From NCBI GenBank assembly GCA_014843695.1, contig CM026401.1, positions 29,496,562 to 29,560,561 on the forward strand: a stretch of DNA of 64,000 nucleotides, written 5' to 3'. Position 1 is the first letter of the stretch. Each line of letters begins with the position of its first letter. The notes beneath the pieces are model-generated. The model had not been told where the DNA came from, ran no database searches, and saw nothing but the letters and a program-made list of their open reading frames with translations. This document shows, piece after piece, positions 9,445 through 20,189 of the stretch. Made by a program: the position numbers and the translations under genes. The DNA comes from Archivesica marissinica. Lineage: Eukaryota > Mollusca > Bivalvia > Venerida > Vesicomyidae.

Positions 9445-12400
9445 AGACTGACGGTCACCAACAATCCATGACAAGAACTCACTGACGGTCACCAACAATC
9501 CATGACAAGAACTCACTGACGGTCACCAACAATCCATGACAAGAACTCGCTGACGGTCACCAACAATCCATGACAAGAACTCACTGACGGTCACCAACAA
9601 TCCAGGACAAGAACTCACTGACGGTCACCAACAATCAACAAGAACTCACTGATGGTCACCAACAATCCATGACAAGAACTCACTGACGGTCACCAACAAT
9701 CCATGACAAGAACTCACTGACGGTCACCAACAATCCATGACAAGACTCACTGACGGTCACCAACAATCCATGACAAGAACTCACTGACGGTCACCAACAA
9801 TCCAGGACAAGAACTCACTGACGGTCACCAACAATCAACAAGAACTCACTGACGGTCACCAACAATCCATGACAAGAACTCACTGACGGTCACCAACAAT
9901 CCAGGACAAGAACTCACTGACGGTCACCAACAATCCATGACAAGAACTCACTGACGGCCACCAACAATCCATGACAAGAACTCACTGACGGTCACCAACA
10001 ATCCAGGACAAGAACTCACTGACAGTCACCAACAATCCATGACAAGAACTCACTGACGGTCACCAACAATCCAGGACAAGAACTCACTGACGGTCACCAA
10101 CAATCCATGACAAGAACTCACTGACGGTCACCAACAATCCATGACAAGAACTCACTGACGGTCACCAACAATCCAGGACAAGAACTCACTGACGGTCACC
10201 AACAATCCAGGACAAGAACTCACTGACGGTCACCAACAATCCATGACAAGAACTCACTGACGGTCACCAACAATCCATGACAAGAACTCACTGACGGTCA
10301 CCAACAATCCATGACAAGAACTCACTGACGGTCACCAACAATCCAGGACAAGAACTCACTGACGGTCACCAACAATCCAGGACAAGAACTCACTGACGGT
10401 CACCAACAATCCAGGACAAGAACTCACTGACGGTCACCAACAATCCAGGACAAGAACTCACTGACGGTCACCAACAATCCATGACAAGAACTCACTGACG
10501 GTCACCAACAATCCATGACAAGAACTCACTGACGGTCATTAACAATCCATGACAAGAACTCACTGACGGTCACCAACAATCCATGACAAGAACTCACTGA
10601 CGGTCACCAACAATCCAGACAAGAACTCACTGACGGTCACCAACAATCCAGGACAAGAACTCACTGACGGTCACCAACAATCCATGACAAGAACTCACTG
10701 ACGGTCACCAACAATCCATGACAAGAACTCACTGACGGTCATTACAATCCATGACAAGAACTCACTGACGGTCACCAACAATCCAGGACAAGAACTCACT
10801 GACGGTCACCAACAATCCATGACAAGAACTCACTGACGGTCACCAACAATCCATGACAAGAACTCACTGACGGTCACCAACAATCCAGGACAAGAACTCA
10901 CTGACGGTCACCAACAATCCATGACAAGAACTCACTGACGGTCACCAACAATCCAGGACAAGAACTCACTGACGGTCACCAACAATCCATGACAAGAACT
11001 CACTGACGGTCACCAACAATCCATGACAAGAACTCACTGACGGTCACCAACAATCCATGACAAGAACTCACTGACGGTCACCAACAATCCATGACAAGAA
11101 CTCACTGACGGTCACCAACAATCCAGGACAAGAACTCACTGACGGTCACCAACAATCCAGGACAAGAACTCACTGACAGTCACCAACAATCCATGACAAG
11201 AACTCACTGACGGCACCAACAATCCATGACAAGAACTCGCTGACGGTCACCAACAATCCAGGACAAGAACTCACTGACGGTCACCAACAATCCATGACAA
11301 GAACTCACTGACGGTCATTAACAATCCATGACAAGAACTCACTGACGGTCACCAACAATCCATGACAAGAACTCACTGACGGTCACCAACAATCCATGAC
11401 AAGAACTCACTGACGGTCACCAACAATCCATGACAAGAACTCACTGACGGTCACCAACAATCCAGGACAAGAACTCACTGACGGTCACCAACAATCCATG
11501 ACAAGAACTCACTGACGGTCACCAACAATCCAGGACAAGAACTCACTGACGGTCACCAACAATCCAGACAAGAACTCACTGACGGTCACCAACAATCCAT
11601 GACAAGAACTCACTGACGGTCACCAACAATCCATGACAAGAACTCACTGACGGTCACCAACAATCCATGACAAGAACTCACTGACGGTCACCAACAATCC
11701 ATGACAAGAACTCACTGACGGTCACCAACAATCCATGACAAGAACTCACTGACGGTCACCAACAATCCATGACAAGAACTCACTGACGGTCACCAACAAT
11801 CCATGACAAGAACTCACTGACGGTCACCAACAATCCATGACAAGAACTCGCTGATGGTCACCAACAATCCAGGACAAGAACTCACTGACGGCCACCAACA
11901 ATCCAGGACAAGAACTCACTGACAGTCACCAACAATCCATGACAAGAACTCGCTGACGGTCACCAACAATCCAGGACAAGAACTCACTGACGGTCACCAA
12001 CAATCCATGACAAGAACTCACTGATGGTCATTAACAATCCATGACAAGAACTCACTGACGGTCACCAACAATCCATGACAAGAACTCACTGACGGTCACC
12101 AACAATCCATGACAAGAACTCACTGACGGTCACCAACAATCCATGACAAGAACTCACTGACGGTCACCAACAATCCATGACAAGAACTCGCTGATGGTCA
12201 CCAACAATCCAGGACAAGAACTCACTGACGGCCACCAACAATCCAGGACAAGAACTCACTGACAGTCACCAACAATCCATGACAAGAACTCGCTGACGGT
12301 CACCAACAATCCAGGACAAGAACTCACTGACGGTCACCAACAATCCATGACAAGAACTCACTGATGGTCATTAACAATCCATGACAAGAACTCACTGACG

Positions 12401-12451
12401 GTCACCAACAATCCATGACAAGAACTCACTGACGGTCACCAACAATCCATG
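9445..12451. repeat. 34-bp satellite, contig A part
   Basis: About 88 copies of a 34-bp unit containing CACCAACAATCCATGACAAG and CTCACTGACGGT, running to the contig end. Variants (CCATGAC or CCAGGAC, CACCAAC or CATTAAC, CTCACTG or CTCGCTG) occur in larger repeated blocks. The same satellite, in the same orientation, starts contig C at 36673. Confidence 0.97.
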
Positions 12452-13451
12452 NNNNNNNNNNNNNNNNNNNNNNNNNNNNNNNNNNNNNNNNNNNNNNNNN
12501 NNNNNNNNNNNNNNNNNNNNNNNNNNNNNNNNNNNNNNNNNNNNNNNNNNNNNNNNNNNNNNNNNNNNNNNNNNNNNNNNNNNNNNNNNNNNNNNNNNNN
12601 NNNNNNNNNNNNNNNNNNNNNNNNNNNNNNNNNNNNNNNNNNNNNNNNNNNNNNNNNNNNNNNNNNNNNNNNNNNNNNNNNNNNNNNNNNNNNNNNNNNN
12701 NNNNNNNNNNNNNNNNNNNNNNNNNNNNNNNNNNNNNNNNNNNNNNNNNNNNNNNNNNNNNNNNNNNNNNNNNNNNNNNNNNNNNNNNNNNNNNNNNNNN
12801 NNNNNNNNNNNNNNNNNNNNNNNNNNNNNNNNNNNNNNNNNNNNNNNNNNNNNNNNNNNNNNNNNNNNNNNNNNNNNNNNNNNNNNNNNNNNNNNNNNNN
12901 NNNNNNNNNNNNNNNNNNNNNNNNNNNNNNNNNNNNNNNNNNNNNNNNNNNNNNNNNNNNNNNNNNNNNNNNNNNNNNNNNNNNNNNNNNNNNNNNNNNN
13001 NNNNNNNNNNNNNNNNNNNNNNNNNNNNNNNNNNNNNNNNNNNNNNNNNNNNNNNNNNNNNNNNNNNNNNNNNNNNNNNNNNNNNNNNNNNNNNNNNNNN
13101 NNNNNNNNNNNNNNNNNNNNNNNNNNNNNNNNNNNNNNNNNNNNNNNNNNNNNNNNNNNNNNNNNNNNNNNNNNNNNNNNNNNNNNNNNNNNNNNNNNNN
13201 NNNNNNNNNNNNNNNNNNNNNNNNNNNNNNNNNNNNNNNNNNNNNNNNNNNNNNNNNNNNNNNNNNNNNNNNNNNNNNNNNNNNNNNNNNNNNNNNNNNN
13301 NNNNNNNNNNNNNNNNNNNNNNNNNNNNNNNNNNNNNNNNNNNNNNNNNNNNNNNNNNNNNNNNNNNNNNNNNNNNNNNNNNNNNNNNNNNNNNNNNNNN
13401 NNNNNNNNNNNNNNNNNNNNNNNNNNNNNNNNNNNNNNNNNNNNNNNNNNN
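12452..13451. other. Assembly gap, 1000 N
   Basis: Exactly 1000 N, a placeholder for unknown distance between contigs A and B. Open frames reported across it are meaningless. Confidence 1.
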
Positions 13452-14361
13452 CTACAATAAGGGGCAAGCGATTTGCAGTAAGTGACAGTTACCACTCGGC
13501 CCCTCTGCGGAAGTGTATGTAACAAGTCTACAATAAGGGGCAAGCGATTTGCAGTAAGTGACAGTTACCACTCGGCCCCTCTGCGGAAGTGTATGTAACA
13601 AATCTACAATAAGGGGCAAGCGATTTGCAGTAAGTGACAGTTACCACTCGGCCCCTCTGCGGAAGTGTATGTAACAAGTCTACAATAAGGGGCAAGCGAT
13701 TTGCAGTAAGTGACAGTTACCACTCGGCCCCTCTGCGGAAGTGTATGTAACAAGTCTACAATAAGGGGCAAGCGATTTGCAGTAAGTGACAGTTACCACT
13801 CGGCCCCTCTGCGGAAGTGTATGTAACAAATCTACAATAAGGGGCAAGCGATTTGCAGTAAGTGACAGTTACCACTCGGCCCCTCTGCGGAAGTGTATGT
13901 AACAAGTCTACAATAAGGGGCAAGCGATTTGCAGTAAGTGACAGTTACCACTCGGCCCCTCTGCGGAAGTGTATGTAACAAGTCTACAATAAGGGGCAAG
14001 CGATTTGCAGTAAGTGACAGTTACCACTCGGCCCCTCTGCGGAAGTGTATGTAACAAGTCTACAATAAGGGGCAAGCGATTTGCAGTAAGTGACAGTTAC
14101 CACTCGGCCCCTCTGCGGAAGTGTATGTAACAAGTCTACAATAAGGGGCAAGCGATTTGCAGTAAGTGACAGTTACCACTCGGCCCCTCTGCGGAAGTGT
14201 ATGTAACAATCTACAATAAGGGGCAAGCGATTTGCAGTAAGTGACAGTTACCACTCGGCCCCTCTGCGGAAGTGTATGTAACAAGTCTACAATAAGGGGC
14301 AAGCGATTTGCAGTAAGTGACAGTTACCACTCGGCCCCTCTGCGGAAGTGTATGTAACAAG
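13452..14361. repeat. 76-bp minisatellite at the contig B edge, 12 near-identical copies
   Basis: Twelve copies of a 76-bp unit beginning CTACAATAAGGGGCAAGCG, with almost no divergence except an A/G change and one 1-bp deletion near 14209. On the minus strand each unit contains GGCCGAGTGGTAAC, which resembles a tRNA A box. The array lies in the ATAD3 intron after exon 4. Confidence 0.95.
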
Positions 14362-14529
14362 TCATCTTATTGAGGTGAACACTCAAGTCTTGTGCGCAGC
14401 ATAAGATGAGAACTGTTGGTAGGACAGTGTGAACACATCTCGGATTCAGCGAGATCTAGGGCAGAATACACTTCTAATATTCTTGAAACAAACTTGCATA
14501 CAGCAGTAGTTTGATGCAATCATTACATT
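14362..14529. other. ATAD3 intron spacer
   Basis: Unique sequence between two arrays. It contains an imperfect inverted pair (CATCTTATTG and CATAAGATGAG) and no exon. Confidence 0.4.
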
Positions 14530-15575
14530 ACTGTTTCTGCACGGAGTTGTTCTAGCCAAGCTTACCTCTCTTCATCTGCTCTTGTTCCTGCAGGGAGTTG
14601 TTCTAGCCAAGCTTACCTCTCTTCATCTGCTAGTGTTTCTGCATGGAGTTGTTCTAGCCAAGCTTACATCTCTTCATCTGCTGTGTTTCTGCATGGAGTT
14701 GTTCTAGCCAAGCTTACCTCTCTTCATCTGCTAGTGTTTCTGCAGGGAGTTGTTCTAGCCAAGCTTACCTCTCTTCATCTGCTATTGTTCCTGCAGGGAG
14801 TTGTTCTAGCCAAGCTTACCTCTCTTCATCTGCTAGTGTTTCTGCATGGAGTTGTTCTAGCCAAGCTTACCTCTCTTCATCTGCTAGTGTTTCTGCATGG
14901 AGTTGTTCTAGCCAAGCTTACCTCTCTTCATCTGCTCTTGTTCTGCAGGGAGTTGTTCTAGCCAAGCTTACCTCTCTTCATCTGCTAGTGTTTCTGCATG
15001 GAGTTGTTCTAGCCAAGCTTACCTCTCTTCATCTGCTAGTGTTTCTGCATGGAGTTGTTCTAGCCAAGCTTACCTCTCTTCATCTGCTCGTCTGGGAGTT
15101 GTTCTAGCCAAGCTTACCTCTCTTCATCTGCTAGTGTTTCTGCATGGAGTTGTTCTAGCCAAGCTTACCTCTCTTCATTGTATCTGCTAGTGTTTCTGCA
15201 TGGAGTTGTTCTAGCCAAGCTTACCTCTCTTCATCTGCTCTTGTTCCTGCAGGGAGTTGTTCTAGCCAAGCTTACCTCTCTTCATCTGCTAGTGTTTCTG
15301 CACGGAGTTGTTCTAGCCAAGCTTACCTCTCTTCATCTGCTAGTGTTTCTGCACGGAGTTGTTCTAGCCAAGCTTACCTCTCTTCATCTGCTCTTGTTCC
15401 TGCAGGGAGTTGTTCTAGCCAAGCTTACATCTCTTCATCTGCTAGTGTTTCTGCGTGAAGTTGTTCTAGCCAAGCTTACCTCTCTTCATCTGCTCCTGTT
15501 TCTGCATGGAGTTCTAGCCAAGCTTACCTCTCTTCATCTGCTCCTGTTTCTGCATGGAGATCTAGCCAAGCTTAC
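14530..15575. repeat. 51-bp minisatellite made of ATAD3 exon 4 end plus splice donor
   Basis: About 21 copies of a 51-bp unit. Read on the minus strand, each carries CTGCAGAAACA-like and CAGATGAAGAGAGGTAAGC sequence. This is the 3' end of ATAD3 exon 4, its GTAAGC donor, and about 20 bp of intron (CTTGGCTAGAACAAC). The unit is 17 codons long, and in the exon frame every copy has a TAG (in GGCTAG) just after the donor. Copies nearest the exon lack TTGT, matching the exon-adjacent intron. Confidence 0.95.
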
Positions 15576-15645
15576 CTCTCTTCATCTGCTCCTGTTTCTG
15601 CACAGACTCCTCTTGTTTTTTCAGACTGTCTTCATTCAGTCGTGC
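15576..15645 (-). CDS. ATAD3 coding exon 4
   Basis: Minus-strand exon of 70 nt between an acceptor (TACTCACAG) and a strong donor (AGAG|GTAAGC). It enters in phase 0 and leaves in phase 1. It encodes ARLNEDSLKKQEESVQKQEQ followed by MKR. Vertebrate ATAD3 has a near-identical LNEENLRKQEESVQKQE segment after the coiled coil of exon 3. The protein is a mitochondrial inner-membrane AAA+ ATPase whose N-terminal half is coiled coil. The remaining exons, which should encode the membrane segment and AAA+ domain, are not found in the 2.1 kb left in this contig or in contig A. Confidence 0.93.
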
Positions 15646-16534
15646 CTGTGAGTAGCAATGTTAACATTTTAATAGCATTCCATTTTGGAAACATTCCGCC
15701 ATGATGGTTATGTATAGAACATTTACAACACCCAGCTATGTCAGTGGACAGTGTTCAATCCATGAATCCAATTTCGTCAAAGTTGTGTTTTACAGATGTT
15801 TACAAATTATTCGATTCAGTGCAGCGATGTTCTTAATCAAGGCTCAGCAACTTCAAGTAACAAAAATGTCAATAGCAAGAGAAGATCAAAGCCTGATAGA
15901 GAAGACACAGACTAAGACCCCTAAAACAGCAACGGAAATGTGGGTTTGTGGATTCCTGGATTACGGAGTTTCAATTGATGCAATTGGACTCTCTGATCAA
16001 GCTACATGTCCTATATGCACACAGAATCCGCAAGCGACTTTATGTGTCGGCAAGAAAGTTGAAAGGCGAGACACATTTATAGTACATCAAATATCTGCCA
16101 AGCATGTTCCTTGTATGTCAGAACCAGAATCTAAGGGCAAGTCGACTTTGGTAGTTTGGTCTTAATTGTGGTGACAAGTAGAATTCAGTGACGGACAGTC
16201 AATGTTTGCTGTCTACATGTCCATGGACAATGGAAAAGTTTAGAGATTTCCACATCATTGTTTATTTCCATTTGTTTTGACTTGGAAAAATGTAATCGAG
16301 TTCTAAACTGAAGCACAAGATGCAGCAGACTTGTGGACATGAAGTTGGATGGAAAAATACTGAGTCATGGACATGAAGTTGGATGGATAAAACTGAGTCT
16401 TATATATAAAAGATTAGGGTAGAATCATAACTGGTCAATCATTTGGTAGTGTTTTCAACATGATAATGGACTTCCTTTGGCATTTGTAAATATTTTCCTA
16501 TGACTTGGTTAATGTACATTTTTTTGAAATTCGG
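15646..16534. other. ATAD3 intron 3, mostly unique
   Basis: Non-repetitive intron with one direct duplication of GGACATGAAGTTGGATGGA near 16336 and 16369. A plus-strand open frame of 154 codons (15701-16165) is antisense to ATAD3. It includes a CPIC and scattered Cys and has no family I recognise; it is probably a chance frame. Confidence 0.4.
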
Positions 16535-16672
16535 ACCAATTTAATGCAAATTGCTGTTCCAATTTGATGCAAATTGCTGTTCCAATTTGATGCAAATTGC
16601 TGTTCCAATTTGATGCAAATTGCTGTTCCAATTTGATACAAATTGCTGTTCCAATTTGATACAAATTGCTGT
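16535..16672. repeat. 22-bp array, six copies
   Basis: Tandem copies of GCTGTTCCAATTTGATGCAA-type units, the last two carrying ATACAA instead of ATGCAA. Located about 75 bp beyond the exon 3 donor within the ATAD3 intron. Confidence 0.9.
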
Positions 16673-16746
16673 TGTTATTTATATAATTATATTGCGACTG
16701 GTGAATCGGAATGGTAGGGGAAGTTTGGGTTGTGGTACGATGTTAC

Positions 16747-16908
16747 CTGCTGAACTAACTGGTCGTCGTAACGTTTCCTGGCCAGCTGATCTTGATACTG
16801 AGATTTCTGTTGACCAAGCTTGGTCTCCTCCCTTAAAGTTTTTCGTTTCTCCTCTTCAATCACACGCGCCTGTTCCATCTTCATCTGCTCAATCTGTCCT
16901 TCCATTTC
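16747..16908 (-). CDS. ATAD3 coding exon 3 (coiled coil)
   Basis: Minus-strand exon of 162 nt (54 codons, phase 0 at both ends) with acceptor GTGCACAG and donor CAG|GTAACA. The peptide begins [20 protein letters not shown] and contains KRKTLREET and [15 protein letters not shown]. These correspond to the vertebrate ATAD3 blocks RRKTLSEET and QYQDKLARQRYEDQL. The heptad pattern and charge indicate the long N-terminal coiled coil, a region associated with oligomerisation and with contacts on the intermembrane or outer-membrane side. It joins cleanly to exon 2 upstream and exon 4 downstream. Confidence 0.95.
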
Positions 16909-17002
16909 CTGTGCACACAAAACAGTTATTATGACATTTTGTACTGGATACGGTCAATTGGCAACCCCGGTTCCTTCAAGGTTAGAAAATTAACTGTATC
17001 GG

Positions 17003-17515
17003 CCAAGTCCTGCCCTGGATGACAAGGTGACAGCAAGTCCTGCCCTGGATGACTAAGGTGACAGCAAGTCCTGCCCTGGAGGACCAGGTTGATGGCAAAT
17101 CCTGCCCTGTAGGACCAGGCTCCGAGGTTATAAAACTTTTCTCAGATCTCAAACCCGAGCTCTAGTGATTTGATTGGTTGATTCTGATATTTAAGCTGGA
17201 GTGAACCAATCAGACGCTTGAGTTTGAGATTGGAGAAAAGCTTTATAACCTCCAGGCCAGGTTGATGGCAAGTCCTGCCCTGGAGGACCAGGTGATGACA
17301 AGGCCTGCCCTAGAGGACCAGGTGACGGCATGTCCTGCCCTGGAGGACCAGGTGACAGGAAGTCCTGCCCTGGAGGACCAGGTGACGACAAGGCCTACCC
17401 TGGAGGACCAGATGACGGCAAGGCCTGCCCTAGAGGACCAGGTGACGGCAAGTCCTGCCCTGGAGGACCAGGTGACGACGGCATGGCCTACCATAGAGAA
17501 CCAGATTACTGATGA
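17003..17515. repeat. 30-bp minisatellite split by an inserted element
   Basis: About 12 copies of a 30-bp unit containing AAGTCCTGCCCTGGAGGACC, divided into 17003-17120 and 17255-17515 by the foldback element at 17121-17254. Both strands give spurious Pro/Gly/Ser-rich open frames because 30 is a multiple of three. Lies in ATAD3 intron 2. Confidence 0.93.
17121..17254. mobile_element. Foldback MITE inserted in the 30-bp array
   Basis: The left end GAGGTTATAAAACTTTTCTC is matched by the inverted right end GAGAAAAGCTTTATAACCTC. The inverted repeats continue inward through ATCTCAAAC/GTTTGAGAT and GATTGGTT/AACCAATC. CCAGG-like sequence on both flanks belongs to the minisatellite, so the target duplication is ambiguous. 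Superfamily unknown. Confidence 0.75.
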
Positions 17516-18177
17516 CAGCAGTCACAGCATCAGTAAAAGTCTGCAGCTTCATCCTTAAATAATCTTGCTAGAATTTGTCACGATGAGCTGTTAAACAAAA
17601 ACGCCCAAGTTTCACAACAATATCTTAATGTCTCGTATCCTCATTGTATCATCATGCAGGGTACATTCTCGAGGGCGATGTCTGTGAAATAGTCGCCCTA
17701 GGGATCCTGACTTCGCTCCCTTGGGGCCCCACTTCTCCCTAATTTTTTTATTTTAACTATTTTCATACAAAATTATGTCCAGTAAGCTACACTGGCCATT
17801 ATAAAGCACTCCTATTCAAATGTTGTAGTTACCGGTAATGGTGCGATACTGTGCATTTTAACCATTTTTGTTGAAATTTATCAAATAATGCCATTTTATG
17901 GACGAGATCGCACGCTTTCTCACTTCTACCAAAAATTCTGAACTCTGATCATGGTTGTGATTATCAAACATCATGAAATATAAAAATAATGTTAAAACAA
18001 ATAGCAAATTGGGAAATATATTAAACACATTTTAGTAGTTTTCATTGCAAATGTCAACAATTCAAATGAATAGTCCTCGGTTAGTCTGTGTCTCGTGCAA
18101 CGTTCTCTCTCTACAACGATTCGTAACTACAGGTAGTCCACATTGATGGGTGGTCATGTGATATGCGCTTTGATTAC
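17516..18177. other. ATAD3 intron 2, unique part
   Basis: Non-repetitive AT-rich intron between the 30-bp array and exon 2. No exon or mobile element recognised. Confidence 0.4.
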
Positions 18178-18254
18178 CTTCATTTTTTTCTGGTGTTCCA
18201 TCTGTATGGTGGTTTCCTGCATCTTCGACAGCTCCAATGCATCTTTAGCATGAG
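18178..18254 (-). CDS. ATAD3 coding exon 2
   Basis: Minus-strand exon of 77 nt, acceptor TTTATTTATAG and donor AAG|GTAATC. It completes a split serine codon from exon 1 (phase 1) and leaves in phase 0. It encodes HAKDALELSKMQETTIQMEH followed by QKKMK. Vertebrate ATAD3 has YAKDALNLAQMQEQTLQLE at the same place, so the match and the phases agree. This is the start of the coiled-coil region. Confidence 0.94.
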
Positions 18255-18594
18255 CTATAAATAAACACAAGAAATGATGAAAACTTGGTCTGTTAGTTCA
18301 TGAATATTTGGCGAGAATGCGACAATTCAATTAGTATTGACCTCACGGGTCATTGACACTTTACTGTAATGGGTCGATTTGGCGTAATTGAAGTAAGGAC
18401 GACTTAAAACTTGAGTAAATATGTCAAATCAGACGCACACTGTACTTTTTAAAACTATTTATCATTCCGTTGACCTGTAAACAATGGCGGCCAATTATAA
18501 AGTTTAATCAACATTCCAGTGTCTCGCTTTCGATTCAAGTACGTCATTAATTATGCCGCGTGCTAATAATGCTAGTCAATAATTACACGGACAA

Positions 18595-18690
18595 TTCGTC
18601 CAGTTTCATCAGAAACTTAATACGGCCCAATTAATAGCCTTGGTGTTAAAATATATTTATTTGACAGACCAGGCAAAATATATCGATGCC
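18595..18690 (+). repeat. Interspersed repeat, copy 1
   Basis: Contains AATACGGCCCAATTAATAG, then TATTTATTTGA and CCAGGCAAAATAT. The reverse complement occurs at 26948-27040 with small indels. Family unknown; probably a piece of a larger transposon. Confidence 0.7.
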
Positions 18691-19469
18691 TGTTCCCCAG
18701 GCTACGCAGAGTGATATAACTGTGCAAAATTTTGCTGTGATTCATCAGAGGCAGTAAGGCAATACACATAGGTGAAAAAGGCAGACGAGTTCCAAGTTAT
18801 ATAGGTCTGCCCGCCCAAAGGTGTATATATAAATAACTGGGATAGCAGGGCAAAGTTCCTCAAAGGACCACAGAAGGCTCATGTTGAAACCAAGTACTCT
18901 TGATCATTTGGTGACCTTTGCAACTGGGATACAATGTAGAACTATGCAAGTTGTATACATGTATGTATGACTACATTTATGTCAAACAACTTGCGGGGAC
19001 CTAGAAATGCTTTCCTGGGCAGAATTAGTCGCCCGAGTGGTTAACCAGTACTAAGGATTTTGTGTGAGGAATCAAATCTGGACTGTTCTATTCCAAATCC
19101 TATGCTCTACATGTACCACAAAGTAACTTAAATACTTGTAAGGTTGAACCGTTCTAAATCCAGATGCAAAGCTCAGCAAACTAGTCAATGTTTTCTCTAA
19201 TTATGATAACAAAATTACTGGTTGCACTCAAGACACACCTTGGTCCAGAGATTATTATATGGTCGGGAAAATGTTATCTGTACGGAAAGTACCAACATGC
19301 ATATTGACTCTTGAAAAATCCAGTTTGACTCTTGAAAAATCCAGTTTGACTCTTGAGATTTTGACCTCAAGGGTCATTGACTCTTGACTGTCAAAGTCTA
19401 GTGAACGCCCTGGTTTACTTAACAACACCTTTCCTGAGCAGGCTCCAGCGGTTAACCAATACTTGGGTG

Positions 19470-19590
19470 CACCAACCTCCGTAAGAAACTGCCAACTTTT
19501 TCATATAAATAAGACACGGTCTCAGTGATGATAGGTTACAGTGGTATACAAGTCAGCGACCTTAACCACTCGACCACGGAGGCGGACTAA
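19470..19590 (-). mobile_element. tRNA-derived SINE fragment (family D), copy 1
   Basis: On the minus strand it begins CCGCCTCCGTGGTCGAGTGG (A-box-like GGTCGAGTGGTTAAGG), continues through a degenerate B box, and matches the copy at 26060-26250. 3' tail not defined. Confidence 0.65.
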
Positions 19591-19878
19591 TAGATGATAC
19601 AGATAGGTAAATATGTCATGTCGGGAAATTTCCGCATCAAATACTGAAATAGCTTTCGTTTCCAATATCCGTGAATACTAATTAGTCCACTTAACACGAA
19701 ACCCCTGAATAAAAAATTCGGCAAATAGCTCTGTCCAACGTAAAACTATATCAAAACGCGAATGAGAACGTAGTGGGTGCAAGAAAATGCATGGTTAGTG
19801 CACAATTAAACGAGTGTTTCCCATTTCCCGAACCTAAGCAGTTATGTTGGGTGGGTAGGAAATCTACATATATAAAGT

Positions 19879-19935
19879 GAGTGAGTATTTGGTTTAACGG
19901 CGCATCAGCACAGTTCAGGCTATATCTCGCCGGGT
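19879..19935 (+). mobile_element. Short SINE-like fragment (GTGAGTGAGT...TTTAACGGCGC)
   Basis: Begins AGTGAGTGAGTATTTGG and continues to TTTAACGGCGCATCAGC, resembling an invertebrate SINE start of the type GTGAGTGAGTTT-ACGCCGC, recalled from general knowledge. A related piece is at about 33478. Low information content. Confidence 0.35.
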
Positions 19936-20189
19936 TAAGTATATTGTATACAAGATAGTTAAAAATATATGTAGATAACTTACTGTATGTAGTAAAATTG
20001 TAATGACGAAAGGTCAATTGCAACAAAATTTATCAAGCTATAAAAATGCTAAAAAACATCAGTTATAAAACTGTATATAAACAAGTAAAACTTTACAATT
20101 TATGGAAAAGATGCAATTCTTTTAAAAATGCATAAATGTATTTAAAATCAAGTGTCAAAAAGCTCCTTCATTGTCACAACTGTATAATA

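Larger units (their letters stand above)
18255..19878. other. ATAD3 intron 1: unique sequence and interspersed repeat fragments
   Basis: Large first intron. 18595-18690 is an interspersed repeat whose reverse complement recurs at 26948-27040. 19320-19360 has a small CTTGAAAAATCCAGTTTGA duplication. 19470-19590 is a SINE fragment. I see no exon. Confidence 0.5.

Noticed and set aside
12392..13543. Open frames spanning the first N gap
   Set aside because: Composed almost entirely of unknown bases. The same holds for the frames across 35614-36730.
14060..14302. Minus-strand repeat peptide LPQRGRVVTVTYCKSLAPYC
   Set aside because: Translation of the 76-bp array, which is not a multiple of three, so the frame changes and stops. 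No exon signals.
17191..17558. Collagen-like Gly/Pro repeats on both strands
   Set aside because: Arise from a 30-bp array in an ATAD3 intron interrupted by a MITE. They appear on both strands and in several frames, so not a collagen gene.
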